A stretch of DNA of 64,000 bases from Fistulifera solaris (taxonomy: Eukaryota; Bacillariophyta; Bacillariophyceae; Naviculales; Stauroneidaceae). Of the stretch, positions 12,031 to 23,940 are shown in pieces. Made by a program: the position numbers and the translations under genes. The DNA lies in assembly GCA_030295235.1 (NCBI GenBank), contig AP026154.1, positions 257,501 through 321,500 on the forward strand, in the 5' to 3' direction. How positions within the stretch are numbered: position 1 is the first letter of the stretch; every line of letters begins with the position of its first letter. Under the pieces are notes generated by a model. It searched no databases, had not been told where the DNA came from, and saw only the letters and a program-made list of their open reading frames with translations.

Positions 12031-12624
12031 ATGATTCCGAAAAGAGCAGCGAGCGGCCTTATAAAGACGTCCCTGAAACGATCATTTCCACGTGGTACCG
12101 ATTTAAGAGTTTTGATCAGCGCAAGCGATGATTCTACTTTTGGGTTCTTCTCTACCAACTCCGGAACCTTTCGATCCGTTTCTTCTTCTTCTTCCTCCGA
12201 TTTCTCCAAAACCACAACTACCGCCGCACAAACCAAACTCCACAAATTCATTCCCCGCAAAGCGGCCGTGCAATTGACCGAATCGGCCCGTACCTTTTTT
12301 CGAACCCTCTTGCAACATCCACCCCGCCCGGACATTATCGGTATTTTACTCAGTTATCAACAGGCTGCCGATCAAGTCAAAATGATTTATCATTTTCAAT
12401 TCATCACAACAGTTCCTACTAGGGCGGAAGGGGTTTCGCTCGAGTTGTTGGAAGATGGGTCACCGAAACCGCCCGCGCAAAGTTACAATGACGGATTGCC
12501 CAAATTGTACGTGCATCCGGATGCTTTTTTGAAAGTCTTGGGGGCGACCGTGGATGTAGACTTGAAGACGAAAGAAATTAAACTGCTGGATCGGGAGGGG
12601 AATGAATTGGATCCGGATTATTAG
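12031..12624 (+). CDS. HesB/IscA-fold-like protein lacking the ligand cysteines
   Basis: 197 aa. The first 60-80 residues are rich in Arg, Lys and Ser and look like a mitochondrial presequence. The remainder (LTESARTFFRTLL ... IGILLSYQQ ... PKLYVHPDAFLKVLGATVDVD) has the spacing of A-type iron-sulphur carrier proteins (HesB/IscA), in which the segment before the end holds a Cys-x-Cys ligand pair. Here no cysteine is present in that region, so iron-sulphur binding as in IscA is unlikely. The C-terminus is LDREGNELDPDY. The family assignment rests on pattern only and could be wrong. Confidence 0.45.
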   Translation: MIPKRAASGLIKTSLKRSFPRGTDLRVLISASDDSTFGFFSTNSGTFRSVSSSSSSDFSKTTTTAAQTKLHKFIPRKAAVQLTESARTFFRTLLQHPPRPDIIGILLSYQQAADQVKMIYHFQFITTVPTRAEGVSLELLEDGSPKPPAQSYNDGLPKLYVHPDAFLKVLGATVDVDLKTKEIKLLDREGNELDPDY

Positions 12625-12740
12625 AATCTGAAGCATATTATTGCTAACCGTATACTCTAGCTCATTTTTTAACTTCTATTTTACTAACGACTACTAAAAA
12701 ACCACAATGAGAACGGATGGAAAGTGCCGCGTTCATGACC

Positions 12741-13904
12741 CTACAACTGCCCCGCTTCCGTCAGCAACGAAAGCATCAATCGTTGCACCAATTCGGCTTT
12801 CGTCCCCGTTCCAGGAATTCCTTTCGCTCGCAAAGCATCTCTCAAATCATAATATCGCATTTCTTCCAAATCCGCTTGTAGCGATTGTACAAAGTAAGGA
12901 TCCGCGTCTTTGTAGGCGGAGTAGTGCGGATTAGTGGCTAGTGTCGAATCGTGAGTTGACGGCAATGGTGCATCATTCTCACTCATCTGTGAAACCCCGC
13001 TTGTTTTTGGCTCTTCTTCACAATTCTTGTCATCTTCATCATCAAACCAATTCCGTTGACTCATATGCAACATGGGCAACACATGAATAATATCACTCGC
13101 ATTTCCTCCCGACGCCAGAAGCAAAGCCCGTTTCATACATTGCTTCGCCGCCAGCACATCCCCTACGGCATCGTAATGCAATCCCAAATAGTACCAGGCA
13201 TTCAATTTCCATAATTTTGGATCCGGTCTTTGCTGCTGTGGTGGACCCGCAATCGACCGCAATTGGGCCCGAGCGACCACGACCCTCAACGGATCCATGT
13301 TTTCAAAGGAAGCACGAAAGAGTTCGTGGGCTATTCGGACCACTTTACGTGTTTCGGATGCCAATAATTGGTCCGTTGTTTCGGCGTTGTATGGAAGTGG
13401 TGTCCAGGTGGACGGAGATGTGAAGTCATCGTCCTGCGACTGGTCCTGTTGGAAGAATCGAGACCGCAATTGACAGGCATACCACCAAATTCGTTCTTCG
13501 GTAGCCGGTTGTCCCAATTTTGTTTCATAAGTGCGTGCACATTGTGCCAATCGATCGGCCGCACTTTTCAAGTCGTGGACATAATAGAGCGCTAAACCCG
13601 CTTGCCATACGTACGCATCGGGTTTCAACGTGTAGACTTGTTGAAAGGCATCGACGGCTTCACGAACCCGCAAGAGTTTTAAATATCCCATTCCTTGTTC
13701 CGTGTATTGATAAATCATTTTTTCGTCGGGTGTCATAGATCGCAACCATTCCTGTTCGGTGTGTTGTGTATTGAGGGCATAATCCTGGGCCCCCGGAACG
13801 GCCGACGTTTGTCCGATCACCACATCCTTAGCGCGTGCCTGACGGCGTTGGGCTTCGTCTCGTCGTTCTTGATCACGGGCACTGCGTGACGTACTGAGGA
13901 GAAG

Positions 13905-13953
<49 letters not shown>

Positions 13954-14090
13954 CGGGAAGTCGAATGACGAGGAAGAAGGAGAAAGGCGTTGATTGTGGA
14001 GTGATGATGTGATAACATCGCGGCGAAGAGCCACAGGAAGAATTTGCAACAAGATGATGAATATAAATGGCACCGGAAAGCTGAAGACAT
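12741..14090 (-). CDS. Plastid-targeted TPR-like protein with C-terminal SAP domain
   Basis: 449 aa. The N-terminus is a hydrophobic signal peptide ending INAFLLLP, an A-F motif as in diatom plastid pre-sequences. A run of 16 Thr codons follows, encoded by a (GTT)n/(AAC)n repeat. The centre (about 130-330) has helical pairs like TPR units (GYLKLLRVREAVDAFQQVYTLKP; AWYYLGLHYDAVGDVLAAKQCMKRAL). The last 35 residues (MRYYDLRDALRAKGIPGTGTKAELVQRLM) match a SAP domain, usually a DNA- or RNA-binding helix pair. A role in plastid nucleoid or RNA metabolism is an inference. The gene converges on the HesB-like gene with about 115 bp between stops. Confidence 0.7.
13906..13953. repeat. (GTT)16 microsatellite inside coding sequence
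   Basis: Sixteen GTT units, read as poly-Thr in the transit-peptide region of the TPR/SAP gene. The tract should vary in length without harming the fold. Confidence 0.9.
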
Positions 14091-14265
14091 GGTTGCGAGG
14101 GTATGTTACAGGCAATTAGAGTCTCAAGTGCAACAAAATTCAAGAAAACGAGTCATAAACATAAAAAGGAACGCATAGGATTGTAGTAGCATGTCCATAA
14201 ATCATCATGAAAATGAACTTTATCACTTACCGTTGCGTTCGTTGTATGGCAGGCGCTGCAGGAAA

Positions 14266-14392
14266 ATCTGGAGGAGGGGTTTTTCAAGTTTCCAGAAAAT
14301 CTGGGAATGTGGTAATTTCTGGTACCCAGAAAATCTGGGAGTGTGATGTTTTCACCTTCACAGAAAATCTGGGCGGTAAACATAGGTGCAAA
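14266..14392. repeat. Hairpin minisatellite cluster A (about 4 units)
   Basis: Four copies of AAAATCTGG-type cores spaced 32-34 bp apart: AGGAAAATCTGG, CCAGAAAATCTGGG, CCCAGAAAATCTGGG and CACAGAAAATCTGGG, with TTTTCA or TTTCTGG leaders. It lies between the divergent TPR/SAP and adenylation-ankyrin genes. Same family as the arrays at 32.2 and 33.0 kb. Confidence 0.7.
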
Positions 14393-14518
14393 ATATTCAC
14401 TCGTCCACATTGCGACAAAATCGCCCTCATCCAAACGACTTTAGATACTATCTTCGACAATATTAATTGACATTTTTACTTTCTTTCCCTTACCAAAATC
14501 AACAAACAACAAAAAAAA

Positions 14519-17461
14519 ATGGAGTCAATAGTCCTTTCGCCACATGCCTTAGTATGGGAAGCCTCGTGTCATGGTTGTTCGTATTATTCTCCCGAACTGC
14601 TCAACTGTTTGTGTGACGACCACACAACGACGAAGAATACTCTTTCCTATTCTCAAATGTACGCATGGGTGTCGCATTTATCACGACAAATTCATGCATC
14701 TTTGTTCAAGAATACTCCAGGAAACACCGTATTCCGACAATATCCGGTGATCGTGTCGATTCCGCAAGGACCTTTGTTACCCATCGTGATCGCCGCCGTC
14801 CATGCCGCCAATCGATATCCAACAGCGAGTGCTATCTTGATTCCTTGTGACTTGACCACGGCAACGACACAATCTACGATTCTGCAATCACTTCGACCGA
14901 CTTTGATATTAGTGGCGAACGAAACGGATGCTTCCATTGTACAACAGCAACTCGATCGGATGAACGCATCATTATCATCGCACGTGCGAAACTATCGTTC
15001 AGATATACCCGTTTGGCAAGCCAGCAAACCTCGCATTGTCAATGTATTACACGAATGGATGATTCCGTTTCAAACCATTGTACAAGAACAAATCCAACAA
15101 CTCATCAATGCACCAACTTGCCAACATTTCCAAGAACAAATTCATGCCTACGATCCCATCCAAGATATAGCACCCCCGGAACGCTTGTCGCACATTGTCT
15201 TTACATCGGGTACATCAGGAACACCAAAAGGATGCTGTTCTTCTCGACAAGCCTTGCAACATTACATTCAATGCAAAAATCAACGGCACCAGATCGATTC
15301 GAAATCCTACGTTGCCTTGGCCAGTCCTTTGTCGTTTGATCCGTGTTTGGGCGATATTTTGGCGACGTGGACAGCCGGAGCAACACTGGTGTTGTTGCTG
15401 TCCTCCAACAAATCATCATCATGGCCCGTGACCCACATTTTGTGCACACCCACGTGGTGGAATCATTACGGCTGGTCGAACGCCGCCTGGCAAGTCATTG
15501 CGTTAGGAGGAGAAGCCATTCCACCAAAGATGCGCACTGGAACCCAATGGCCTCTACATGCGACCTACGGTGTCACGGAAGCCTGTGTGTATCAAACCAT
15601 GGGACCTATTGGCACAGCAGACCTTAAGAATCATGTGGGGACTCCGTTTTCAGGTGTGGCACTTTCGATCGTATCCGAAACAGATTCTTGGGAATTTCTT
15701 ACCCCCACAAGAGTCGGAGAAATTGTCATTTCGGGGACATTGGTCGATCGTTTGTCGGGGTACTGGAATAATGACGATGCTGCCAATCCTAAATTCATTC
15801 AGCACCAGCAAGTTTATTCTTATCGAACCGGGGACCGTGGTTATTTTGACAGTGCCACCAACGATTGGGTGGTCATGGGACGGATCCAAGGACAAGAGGG
15901 CATGGTCAAGTATCAGGGAGTGCGCGTGGAATTGAGCGAAATTGAGAGCGCTCTCTTGCAGGCTGTGGGAATTGTGCGCGATTGTATCGTAGTGGCCCAA
16001 AAGGACGACCAGGATACGAGTACGGCTCACACTTTGGTAGCTTACTTGGTACTAGAAGAGACGTGTCGACGGGAATTGTTGTTGTCGCACTCGGAACCGG
16101 CACCCGCTCTGTTGTGTACTTCCGGCCCTTTATTGACGTTACTGCATGGACGTTGTCAACGAGGCGCGCGAGTCATTCCAACAGCATTTGTGATTGTCCC
16201 AAGTCTTCCCATGTCTCCAACCGGCAAACGAACGACTGTAGGACTCCCGAAAGAATGGTTTCCCATGGATTCTCCCGAGAGTCAATTGCACTTGAGTGAA
16301 TATGGTTTGCCTGTAGGACAATGGTTGGCCGAGTCGTTGCAAGAATGTTTGAACCTTTCGCACCATCGAAGGGTTTTGACCGTCGCCGCCACCTTTGGAA
16401 CCTTGGGCGGAGATTCCTTAGCAGCGACACGCGTCGTTCGTGCATTGTATGCTCATCATGCGTCCGTCGACAATACACGTTTCTTAGGCGGTGACTATGG
16501 AACTTTACCAGGAGATGCGTTTGCACCGGTGCATCTATTGCGGGCACGTAATTTGGGCGCGTATGTGGATTTTCTGATGTCACAAGGTATAGGAACGGGT
16601 AAGACGGACCATTCACCACCAACGGACTCGGCGACATTGAAGGAGGAAAATGCATTACTGACAAGCACACCCGCAAACGGTAATTCGAGTTCCGATACTA
16701 TTTGGTACGACGCGTTGCTTGAAGCACTCCAACAGGGACAGTGCGAAATCGCCAGCGCCTTGTTGCAACTGGGCGCACCCGCACAAGACCCCACTGTCAT
16801 GACTGCTACAACGTCGGGCAAACGAGCCCGCTTGGGCAACATTTCCAGTCGCAACGAACGACGCAAACACTTTCAATCCACACCACTGCATGTGGCCTGC
16901 GTGAAAGGTCGATATTCTATAGTGTCAAGTTTGATTCAAAAAGGAGCGCGTTGGAATATTCCCGATGCCTCGGGTTTGTATCCGTTGCATTTAGTCGCGT
17001 GCAGTCGAACTCATGACACCAGCGAAGAAGAACGATGGAAGTGTTTAGAATGCCTCTTGGCTGCCGGTGCACCCTTGACTATCAAAGATGGCAATCAACA
17101 AAGTTTGTTGCACGCCGCGGCTCGCGCCGGACATACCTTTCTATTGCAACAATTGCTGACACTCTGGCGGAACACGAGTCTCCGCGGCAGTTCCTTGGAA
17201 GACCGTTTGCAATGGCGGGATGTCTGGTCTCGTACGGCCGTCCATTGGGCCGTCTTGAATGGGCACTGGGAGGCTCTCCAGGTCTTGTTGGAAGCCGGAT
17301 GCGATCCCCAACCTTTGCTACCGCACAAGCAGAAACGTTCCAGTGTGGCTTTGGAAACACCCCTAGAAATGAACGATCGCCTTTACCGTCATGACAATCC
17401 TGAATTGCACCAACAAATGCAAAGGCTGCTACAAGAGGCGATGGAAAAACGAGAGAAATAA
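14519..17461 (+). CDS. AASDH-like adenylation-carrier protein with C-terminal ankyrin repeats
   Basis: 980 aa without an intron. Residues 1-575 are an AMP-forming adenylation domain: FTSGTSGTPKG (228-238), LSFDPC with the amino-group-binding Asp at 274, YGVTEA (350-355), YRTGDRG (435-441), GRIQGQEGMVKYQGVRVELSEIE (454-476) and PTGK with the catalytic Lys 570. A carrier domain follows with LGGDSLAA (629-636; Ser 633 is the phosphopantetheine site). From about 725 to 935 there are ankyrin repeats (TPLHVACVKGRYSIVSSLIQKGA; SLLHAAARAGHTFLLQQLL; TAVHWAVLNGHWEALQVLLEAG). The retained Asp suggests an amino-acid substrate, as in animal AASDH, where the C-terminus is a beta-propeller instead. There is no condensation, thioesterase or reductase domain. 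Where the loaded amino acid goes is unknown. Confidence 0.85.
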   Translation: MESIVLSPHALVWEASCHGCSYYSPELLNCLCDDHTTTKNTLSYSQMYAWVSHLSRQIHASLFKNTPGNTVFRQYPVIVSIPQGPLLPIVIAAVHAANRYPTASAILIPCDLTTATTQSTILQSLRPTLILVANETDASIVQQQLDRMNASLSSHVRNYRSDIPVWQASKPRIVNVLHEWMIPFQTIVQEQIQQLINAPTCQHFQEQIHAYDPIQDIAPPERLSHIVFTSGTSGTPKGCCSSRQALQHYIQCKNQRHQIDSKSYVALASPLSFDPCLGDILATWTAGATLVLLLSSNKSSSWPVTHILCTPTWWNHYGWSNAAWQVIALGGEAIPPKMRTGTQWPLHATYGVTEACVYQTMGPIGTADLKNHVGTPFSGVALSIVSETDSWEFLTPTRVGEIVISGTLVDRLSGYWNNDDAANPKFIQHQQVYSYRTGDRGYFDSATNDWVVMGRIQGQEGMVKYQGVRVELSEIESALLQAVGIVRDCIVVAQKDDQDTSTAHTLVAYLVLEETCRRELLLSHSEPAPALLCTSGPLLTLLHGRCQRGARVIPTAFVIVPSLPMSPTGKRTTVGLPKEWFPMDSPESQLHLSEYGLPVGQWLAESLQECLNLSHHRRVLTVAATFGTLGGDSLAATRVVRALYAHHASVDNTRFLGGDYGTLPGDAFAPVHLLRARNLGAYVDFLMSQGIGTGKTDHSPPTDSATLKEENALLTSTPANGNSSSDTIWYDALLEALQQGQCEIASALLQLGAPAQDPTVMTATTSGKRARLGNISSRNERRKHFQSTPLHVACVKGRYSIVSSLIQKGARWNIPDASGLYPLHLVACSRTHDTSEEERWKCLECLLAAGAPLTIKDGNQQSLLHAAARAGHTFLLQQLLTLWRNTSLRGSSLEDRLQWRDVWSRTAVHWAVLNGHWEALQVLLEAGCDPQPLLPHKQKRSSVALETPLEMNDRLYRHDNPELHQQMQRLLQEAMEKREK

Positions 17462-17590
17462 AAGGGAAAGCAAATAAATCATTGTCAAAGGAATGATTTT
17501 CTTGAAAAAAAAGAGTATTCATAAACTAGAACATAGAACACACTACTCCTTTTACATTAATTACAGTTCGAGTCACTTTTTCTTTCTGTC

Positions 17591-17621
17591 ATGCATGCAT
17601 GCATGCATGCATGCATGCATG
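17591..17621. repeat. (ATGC)n microsatellite
   Basis: Seven to eight ATGC units between the stops of two convergent genes; self-complementary, so it can form a hairpin. Confidence 0.9.
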
Positions 17622-17624
17622 AAT

Positions 17625-18122
17625 TCATTCACTCGTCCCAATTTGGGATCGATGCATGTGTACATTCCTCCATCCATCCATATTTTTGTTTTGCCAAATG
17701 CGAGTTTCTTCATATTGCTTCACTTGCACGGCACCGTTTTCCGAGACAAATTGTACCAAGCGTACATAACTAACGACTGCGGCATGTTGTCCCAATAGGC
17801 GAACATGCGGTCGAGCCATCGTATTGAGACAGCTGGGTGTCGTTTCGGAATGAGGCAACAAATGCGACGGACTCGCTAGAATGCTTTTATTCTTTTTGGC
17901 TGTAGCACTACTGGCACTTTGTTGAAAATAGAACTTGTGGAAATCAGTACCTTCGATCAAATGACCAGCCGCTTCCGGTTCAAAACACGTAATGGTCGAA
18001 TCGACGTATTTTTCGTACGAAACCCAATCATTGCGAGCAATCGCCTCCAACAGTTCGTAATTCGCTTTCATCACATCGTGTACAATGTGTTGATACATTT
18101 CGTGATCAGATGTAATCGACAT
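17625..18122 (-). CDS. CaMKII association-domain (SnoaL/NTF2-like fold) protein
   Basis: 165 aa, made up of one domain. NYELLEAIARNDWVSYEKYVDSTITCFEPEA then HLIEGTDFHKFYF, and later VRLLGQHAAVVSYVRLVQF ... EETRIWQNKNMDGWRNVHMHRS, follow the C-terminal association domain of calcium/calmodulin kinase II, which assembles the kinase into rings. No kinase domain is attached; stand-alone versions are common in bacteria and protists. No signal peptide is visible, so it is probably cytosolic. Its partner is unknown. A CDPK lies about 19 kb away but nothing links the two. Confidence 0.8.
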   Translation of the reverse strand: MSITSDHEMYQHIVHDVMKANYELLEAIARNDWVSYEKYVDSTITCFEPEAAGHLIEGTDFHKFYFQQSASSATAKKNKSILASPSHLLPHSETTPSCLNTMARPHVRLLGQHAAVVSYVRLVQFVSENGAVQVKQYEETRIWQNKNMDGWRNVHMHRSQIGTSE

Positions 18123-18313
18123 GTTTGTTGTTGTTGTGAATTGTTTGTTTGTTTGTTTGTTTGTTTGTGAGGCTATAATAGTTAGATTCGATCTTTCTTT
18201 GGGTTGTTGACATGCATTTATTATTTATTCAAAGAAAAAGGGTCATCGGCGCCATCGCATAACTCTCCTCCCACTCCTCCTCGTCGCGCCATTTTCGTGA
18301 TGCGCAACGCATT

Positions 18314-18366
18314 CATGACTGATTTGCAGTCGTGCTGAAAAACAGACAACACACTTTGGGTCTATA
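18314..18366 (-). repeat. Dispersed 60-bp element, copy 2
   Basis: On the minus strand: TATAGACCCAAAGTGT, then a T-rich spacer, then CACGACTG-CAAAT-CAGTCATGAATG. It has the best-preserved palindrome (8-bp arms with one mismatch). Confidence 0.65.
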
Positions 18367-18547
18367 CAAAGTAGCCTACCTGGTAGTCTCTAAACATAAG
18401 TTAAATCCACCCCGTACCTGGTGGTGAACGTAAGCAACGAAAGCTTTCTTGACGAACCCAGAAGCTAATAGCTACCGTACCTCATTCAACTGAGTGCTGA
18501 CAAACTGGGACGCCAACAGCATTATTCATAAGTGGAGTGGTTTTGGG

Positions 18548-18800
18548 TCATACAGAAATTCTGAGGACAGTCCAGAAAATCTGGAATAGTTCTTGGTCAT
18601 ACAGAAATTCTGTGGAGGGTCCAGAAATTCTGGACCATCGGTGTTTGAGCCATACCAAGTACAGAGGAAGATCTTTGGAGGTTTGAGAGAAATTCCGAAA
18701 TCGATGTTTGGGGTCATTAAGATAAGATTTTGGGACGTTCCAGATTATTTTTGGAGATGATTGAAGTTGTTCCAGAAAATTCAGGAGCTGGTGTTCTTCT
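18548..18800. repeat. Degenerate CAGAAAATCTG hairpin repeat cluster
   Basis: Repeated blocks GGTCATACAGAAATTCTG and GTCCAGAAAATCTGGA alternate with a period near 60 bp and decay to CCAGATTATTTTTGG and CCAGAAAATTCAGG. They share the CCAGA-AAA-TCTGG core with the 14.3, 32.2 and 33.0 kb clusters, but the spacers differ. Confidence 0.5.
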
Positions 18801-19124
18801 TCACACAGATAATCTGTTACAGTGTTGTTGATGGTCCATCCAGCGTCCGTCAGCATTTGGCTTAATCGCGAGGAAAGACAAAAAAAAAAGACGATGCGAC
18901 GATAATAATTAGAAAAGCGCGATCGGCGGCGAAATCGCAAGCAGTGACCATATTATTATTATGACGGCGGTCATCGGGCATTTTCATTATTTATTCAAAC
19001 AACAAGAAGCAAGCCAGCCAGCTTTTCTTCATCTAATCCTAAAAGACAACTCTCTATAAGGCGTCGCTCTAAAGACTTGTCGTATTATTTGTTTGTTTGT
19101 TTGTTTGGAAATTGCTTTTACGGA

Positions 19125-20267
19125 ATGGCGGAAGCCAACAACAACAACGACGCGGCCGTGACGATTGCACGATTGACGGCGCAATTGAAAAAGTTAAACG
19201 AAGCGAATGGAAAGTACAAACAATTACTGAAATTAGCAAAAGAACGGATTGAAAAACAGGAACAGGAACAACAAGCAACTATTAGTAATAGCAATGCGAC
19301 GACTACCGACACCAAACAAGTCGTCGCCGTTTGTCAACGAATTCAACATGCCGATCAAATATGGGCTTTATTGGAATGGGAAATTGTACCCGAAAATGAA
19401 CATGACGTCTTTTTGTCGGATCATCCTCGTTTTCTGGAATGGAAATCCTTTCCAGAAGAATCGGCTTTGCACGATTTCATTCGTCGGGATACGGGAGAAC
19501 CACTCCCCATACCACCCTATTCGTACAGTCCGGAACAATCCCTTCAAATACAACAAGAAGCACAGGCTCAAGTCGCCGCGGTGACGGAAGAGTTTCGAAA
19601 ATTTCGCATACAAACGGAATTGGCGATGCAACAACAACGTGCCACGAACAGTGAAGCACGGCGGAATCATACCACGCATCCATCACGGGCTACTTCTCAT
19701 CCTCCTCCTACTCCGTCGACACAACAACAACAACAACAGCAGCAGCAACAACAAATAGAACAACTACAAGCCGAATTGCAATTACAGGACACACAATGGA
19801 AACAAGCGTACGATGTTTTGTTGGCGGAAAACAAGGCACTCAAATCGACCGGATCGGAAGCATTGTTGGCATCCCAATGGCGACAACGGTACGAAGCTTG
19901 TTTGAAAGAAAAAGAAGAATTGCACAGTCGATTGCAAAATTTACAAACCGAAGACCGATACGAAGCCAAGTATCGTGATTTGAAAGAATCGTTCAAATTG
20001 TATCGAAAAAAAGCCAAGGAAATTTTAGAACAACAGCATCAACAACAACAACAAAACGAACCGGGATCTTTGTCGTCGTCGTCGTCGTCGTCGTCATCGG
20101 ATGCCAAACTGTCGTATTTGAAAAATCTTTTGTTGCAATACTTTTTGGCGGATGATGATTCGACACGTCGACCGATGGAAGGTGCGATCGGGATGGTGTT
20201 GCAATTCTCACCTGCGGAAACACAACAAATCGAAGCGAAACGAGCCGAAAAGGATTCTTGGTTTTGA
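19125..20267 (+). CDS. GRIP-domain golgin-like coiled-coil protein
   Basis: About 380 aa, translated from the first ATG (the frame is open slightly upstream). Most of it is predicted coiled coil rich in Gln, Glu and Lys (LTAQLKKLNEANGKYKQLLKLAKERIEKQEQEQQ near the N-terminus, and a long heptad region from about 195), with Gln and Ser homopolymers from CAA and TCG repeats. The C-terminus (KLSYLKNLLLQYFLADD ... MEGAIGMVLQFSPAETQQI) fits a GRIP domain, which binds Arl1-GTP on the trans-Golgi. The central Tyr and the LQFSP motif are present. A Golgi tether is the likely role. Confidence 0.75.
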   Translation: MAEANNNNDAAVTIARLTAQLKKLNEANGKYKQLLKLAKERIEKQEQEQQATISNSNATTTDTKQVVAVCQRIQHADQIWALLEWEIVPENEHDVFLSDHPRFLEWKSFPEESALHDFIRRDTGEPLPIPPYSYSPEQSLQIQQEAQAQVAAVTEEFRKFRIQTELAMQQQRATNSEARRNHTTHPSRATSHPPPTPSTQQQQQQQQQQQIEQLQAELQLQDTQWKQAYDVLLAENKALKSTGSEALLASQWRQRYEACLKEKEELHSRLQNLQTEDRYEAKYRDLKESFKLYRKKAKEILEQQHQQQQQNEPGSLSSSSSSSSSDAKLSYLKNLLLQYFLADDDSTRRPMEGAIGMVLQFSPAETQQIEAKRAEKDSWF

Positions 20268-20381
20268 AGGCAAATAGTAAGGAATGATGATTCTGCTTAT
20301 CGTTTCTCCATGATTTAATTTTGTGAGAGAAGACTGCAAATGAATATTCCTGTCATTATAAAACGCATGTAGCTAGTATTG

Positions 20382-20423
20382 TTCTTCTTCTTCTTCTTCT
20401 TCTTCTTCTTCTTCTTCTTCTTC
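20382..20423. repeat. (TTC)n microsatellite
   Basis: About fourteen TTC units between the convergent GRIP and membrane-protein genes. Confidence 0.9.
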
Positions 20424-20462
20424 TCTTCACCACGATCTCTTCACCCTTTACTTTCGTCGTCG

Positions 20463-21188
20463 TTAATGCACAATATCGGTACTTTCACTGTACTGAATCA
20501 ATACATTCGCATCATACTGCGGAAACGCCTGCGCCAATCGTCGTCCTCGCCAACTCTTGACGGCTTCGGTATAGGGCTTGATGCCCAGATTTTGCATTTG
20601 CGCTCGTGAAAATTGCAACGCTAGGAGTGTGAAGGAAATTGTGCCCAACGGCGGTTCCATCCAATTCCACGTCCAATTACCCGTTTCTAACATGGTTTCC
20701 AGGTCTTCCGGTGGCGGTACATCCATCGTCACATAATCCGTGTTGAACCATTTGGCCGTCCCTAAATCAAAGACCATGGGGATGGCCAAGAATCCGGCCG
20801 AGACGGCTGTCGCAATACCAATATGATACGGAATCGCCAACAAAGCCATGTTTTCTCGGTTTTTCATGCGAATTTGTTCAAAGACTTTCGTGGCTTCTTC
20901 GTACGAAACGCGATCTTGGGTCATGACGTGTCGCTTGACGAGTTCCTGATTCGCTCGTGTATCACCCATGGCGGCTAACGCCACAATGGTCTGATTGTCC
21001 ATTTCTTGAGGCGATCGGGGCATTTGTGCAACTTGTTCGAGTGTCGGTTGACGATATCCCTTTTGTAATTGCAAACGACGAGCATTGACTTTTTTGCGGC
21101 GGCGGGCGAAAAGTGTGCGTGTCGTCGTCATCGTGATACTCTGGCGAGGACAAGACGAAGCCAGGGAAATTGGACGTAATGCGAACAT
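20463..21188 (-). CDS. Conserved mitochondrial-type membrane protein, unknown function
   Basis: About 241 aa from the Met of MFALRPISLASSCPR; an open frame continues 50 codons upstream but lacks presequence character. The first 50 residues are Arg/Ser/Thr-rich with RTLFARRRKK, like a mitochondrial presequence. Two hydrophobic stretches (MALLAIPYHIGIATAVSAGFLAIPMVF and PLGTISFTLLALQFS) flank an acidic loop (DVPPPEDLETMLETGNWTWNW). I do not recognise a named family. Inner-membrane location is inferred. Confidence 0.6.
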   Translation of the reverse strand: MFALRPISLASSCPRQSITMTTTRTLFARRRKKVNARRLQLQKGYRQPTLEQVAQMPRSPQEMDNQTIVALAAMGDTRANQELVKRHVMTQDRVSYEEATKVFEQIRMKNRENMALLAIPYHIGIATAVSAGFLAIPMVFDLGTAKWFNTDYVTMDVPPPEDLETMLETGNWTWNWMEPPLGTISFTLLALQFSRAQMQNLGIKPYTEAVKSWRGRRLAQAFPQYDANVLIQYSESTDIVH

Positions 21189-21675
21189 GATAAAAGGTAG
21201 TAGTAATAGTAGTGTGGTTGTACGCAGCGTATAGTTGTTATCAGAAGAAAAAAGCAAAGAGGAATGCAAACAATGGCTCTTTTCGCTAATAAAAATAAGC
21301 ATTTCGTTTGCTTTTTCCTTTTCAACGCACAGCATCACCTTATGTTTTTAAAATTACGTCATCTTGGTCATTCGGAAGCCCGCGCCCAAACGAAAACGGC
21401 ACTGAAACTCCGAGGATCGCCATTTGCTTGCTTGCTTGGCAAGCCTTTGGGCGTCTGCCTATCGTACGCTTCATTTACATGATACTCCATACTCCGTGGT
21501 AGTTCATTATTTAACATAAAACGACAGGAAGCGAAAGGAGAAGAGAAATAATAATAGAACATAGAACAGCCACCAAAGAAACGATCCATTTTCCGAATTC
21601 ATTCATTCTTTCAACCCCTCCGTTTGTATCGTGACTTCGTGCTAACTCAACAATGAGCTAGCTAGCTCTCTACTG

Positions 21676-21684
21676 TACCAGGTA
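21676..21684. promoter_or_regulatory. TACCAGGTA palindrome upstream of the TMTC start
   Basis: The palindrome TACCAGGTA sits 11 bp before the ATG. Similar TACC(N)GGTA words lie right before the aspartyl-protease ATG (44523..44530) and upstream of the PRK-like kinase (51561..51570). A regulatory role is only suggested by position. Confidence 0.3.
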
Positions 21685-21695
21685 ATGAATGGAAT

Positions 21696-23740
<2,045 letters not shown>

Positions 23741-23940
23741 ATTACATGGTGCCGATCTATCTATCTACTAACCTTATTCTTCTTAAGGCTATTTCCAACA
23801 CCTTCGCAATCTTCCGCCGGATCTTACATCGTACAACCGGAGTAAAGGCTGAACTAGACTAAGAGAGTTTTTCTCCGTCTTTTTTTTATAAAATAAAGTA
23901 GACCTAGACTAGCAACCGGTACTCAGTCGAAAGCATATTA

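Larger units (their letters stand above)
18123..19124. other. Intergenic region with TTTG microsatellites and two dispersed-repeat relics
   Basis: Holds (TTTG)n at about 18141..18168 and 19088..19108, one reverse copy of the ACTATAG/palindrome element (18314..18366) and the degenerate hairpin repeat (18548..18800). An open frame at 18548..18940 on the minus strand is only the repeat read through. Confidence 0.6.

Noticed and set aside
14519-17461. Full non-ribosomal peptide synthetase
   Set aside because: There is no condensation, thioesterase or reductase domain; only adenylation, carrier and ankyrin parts.
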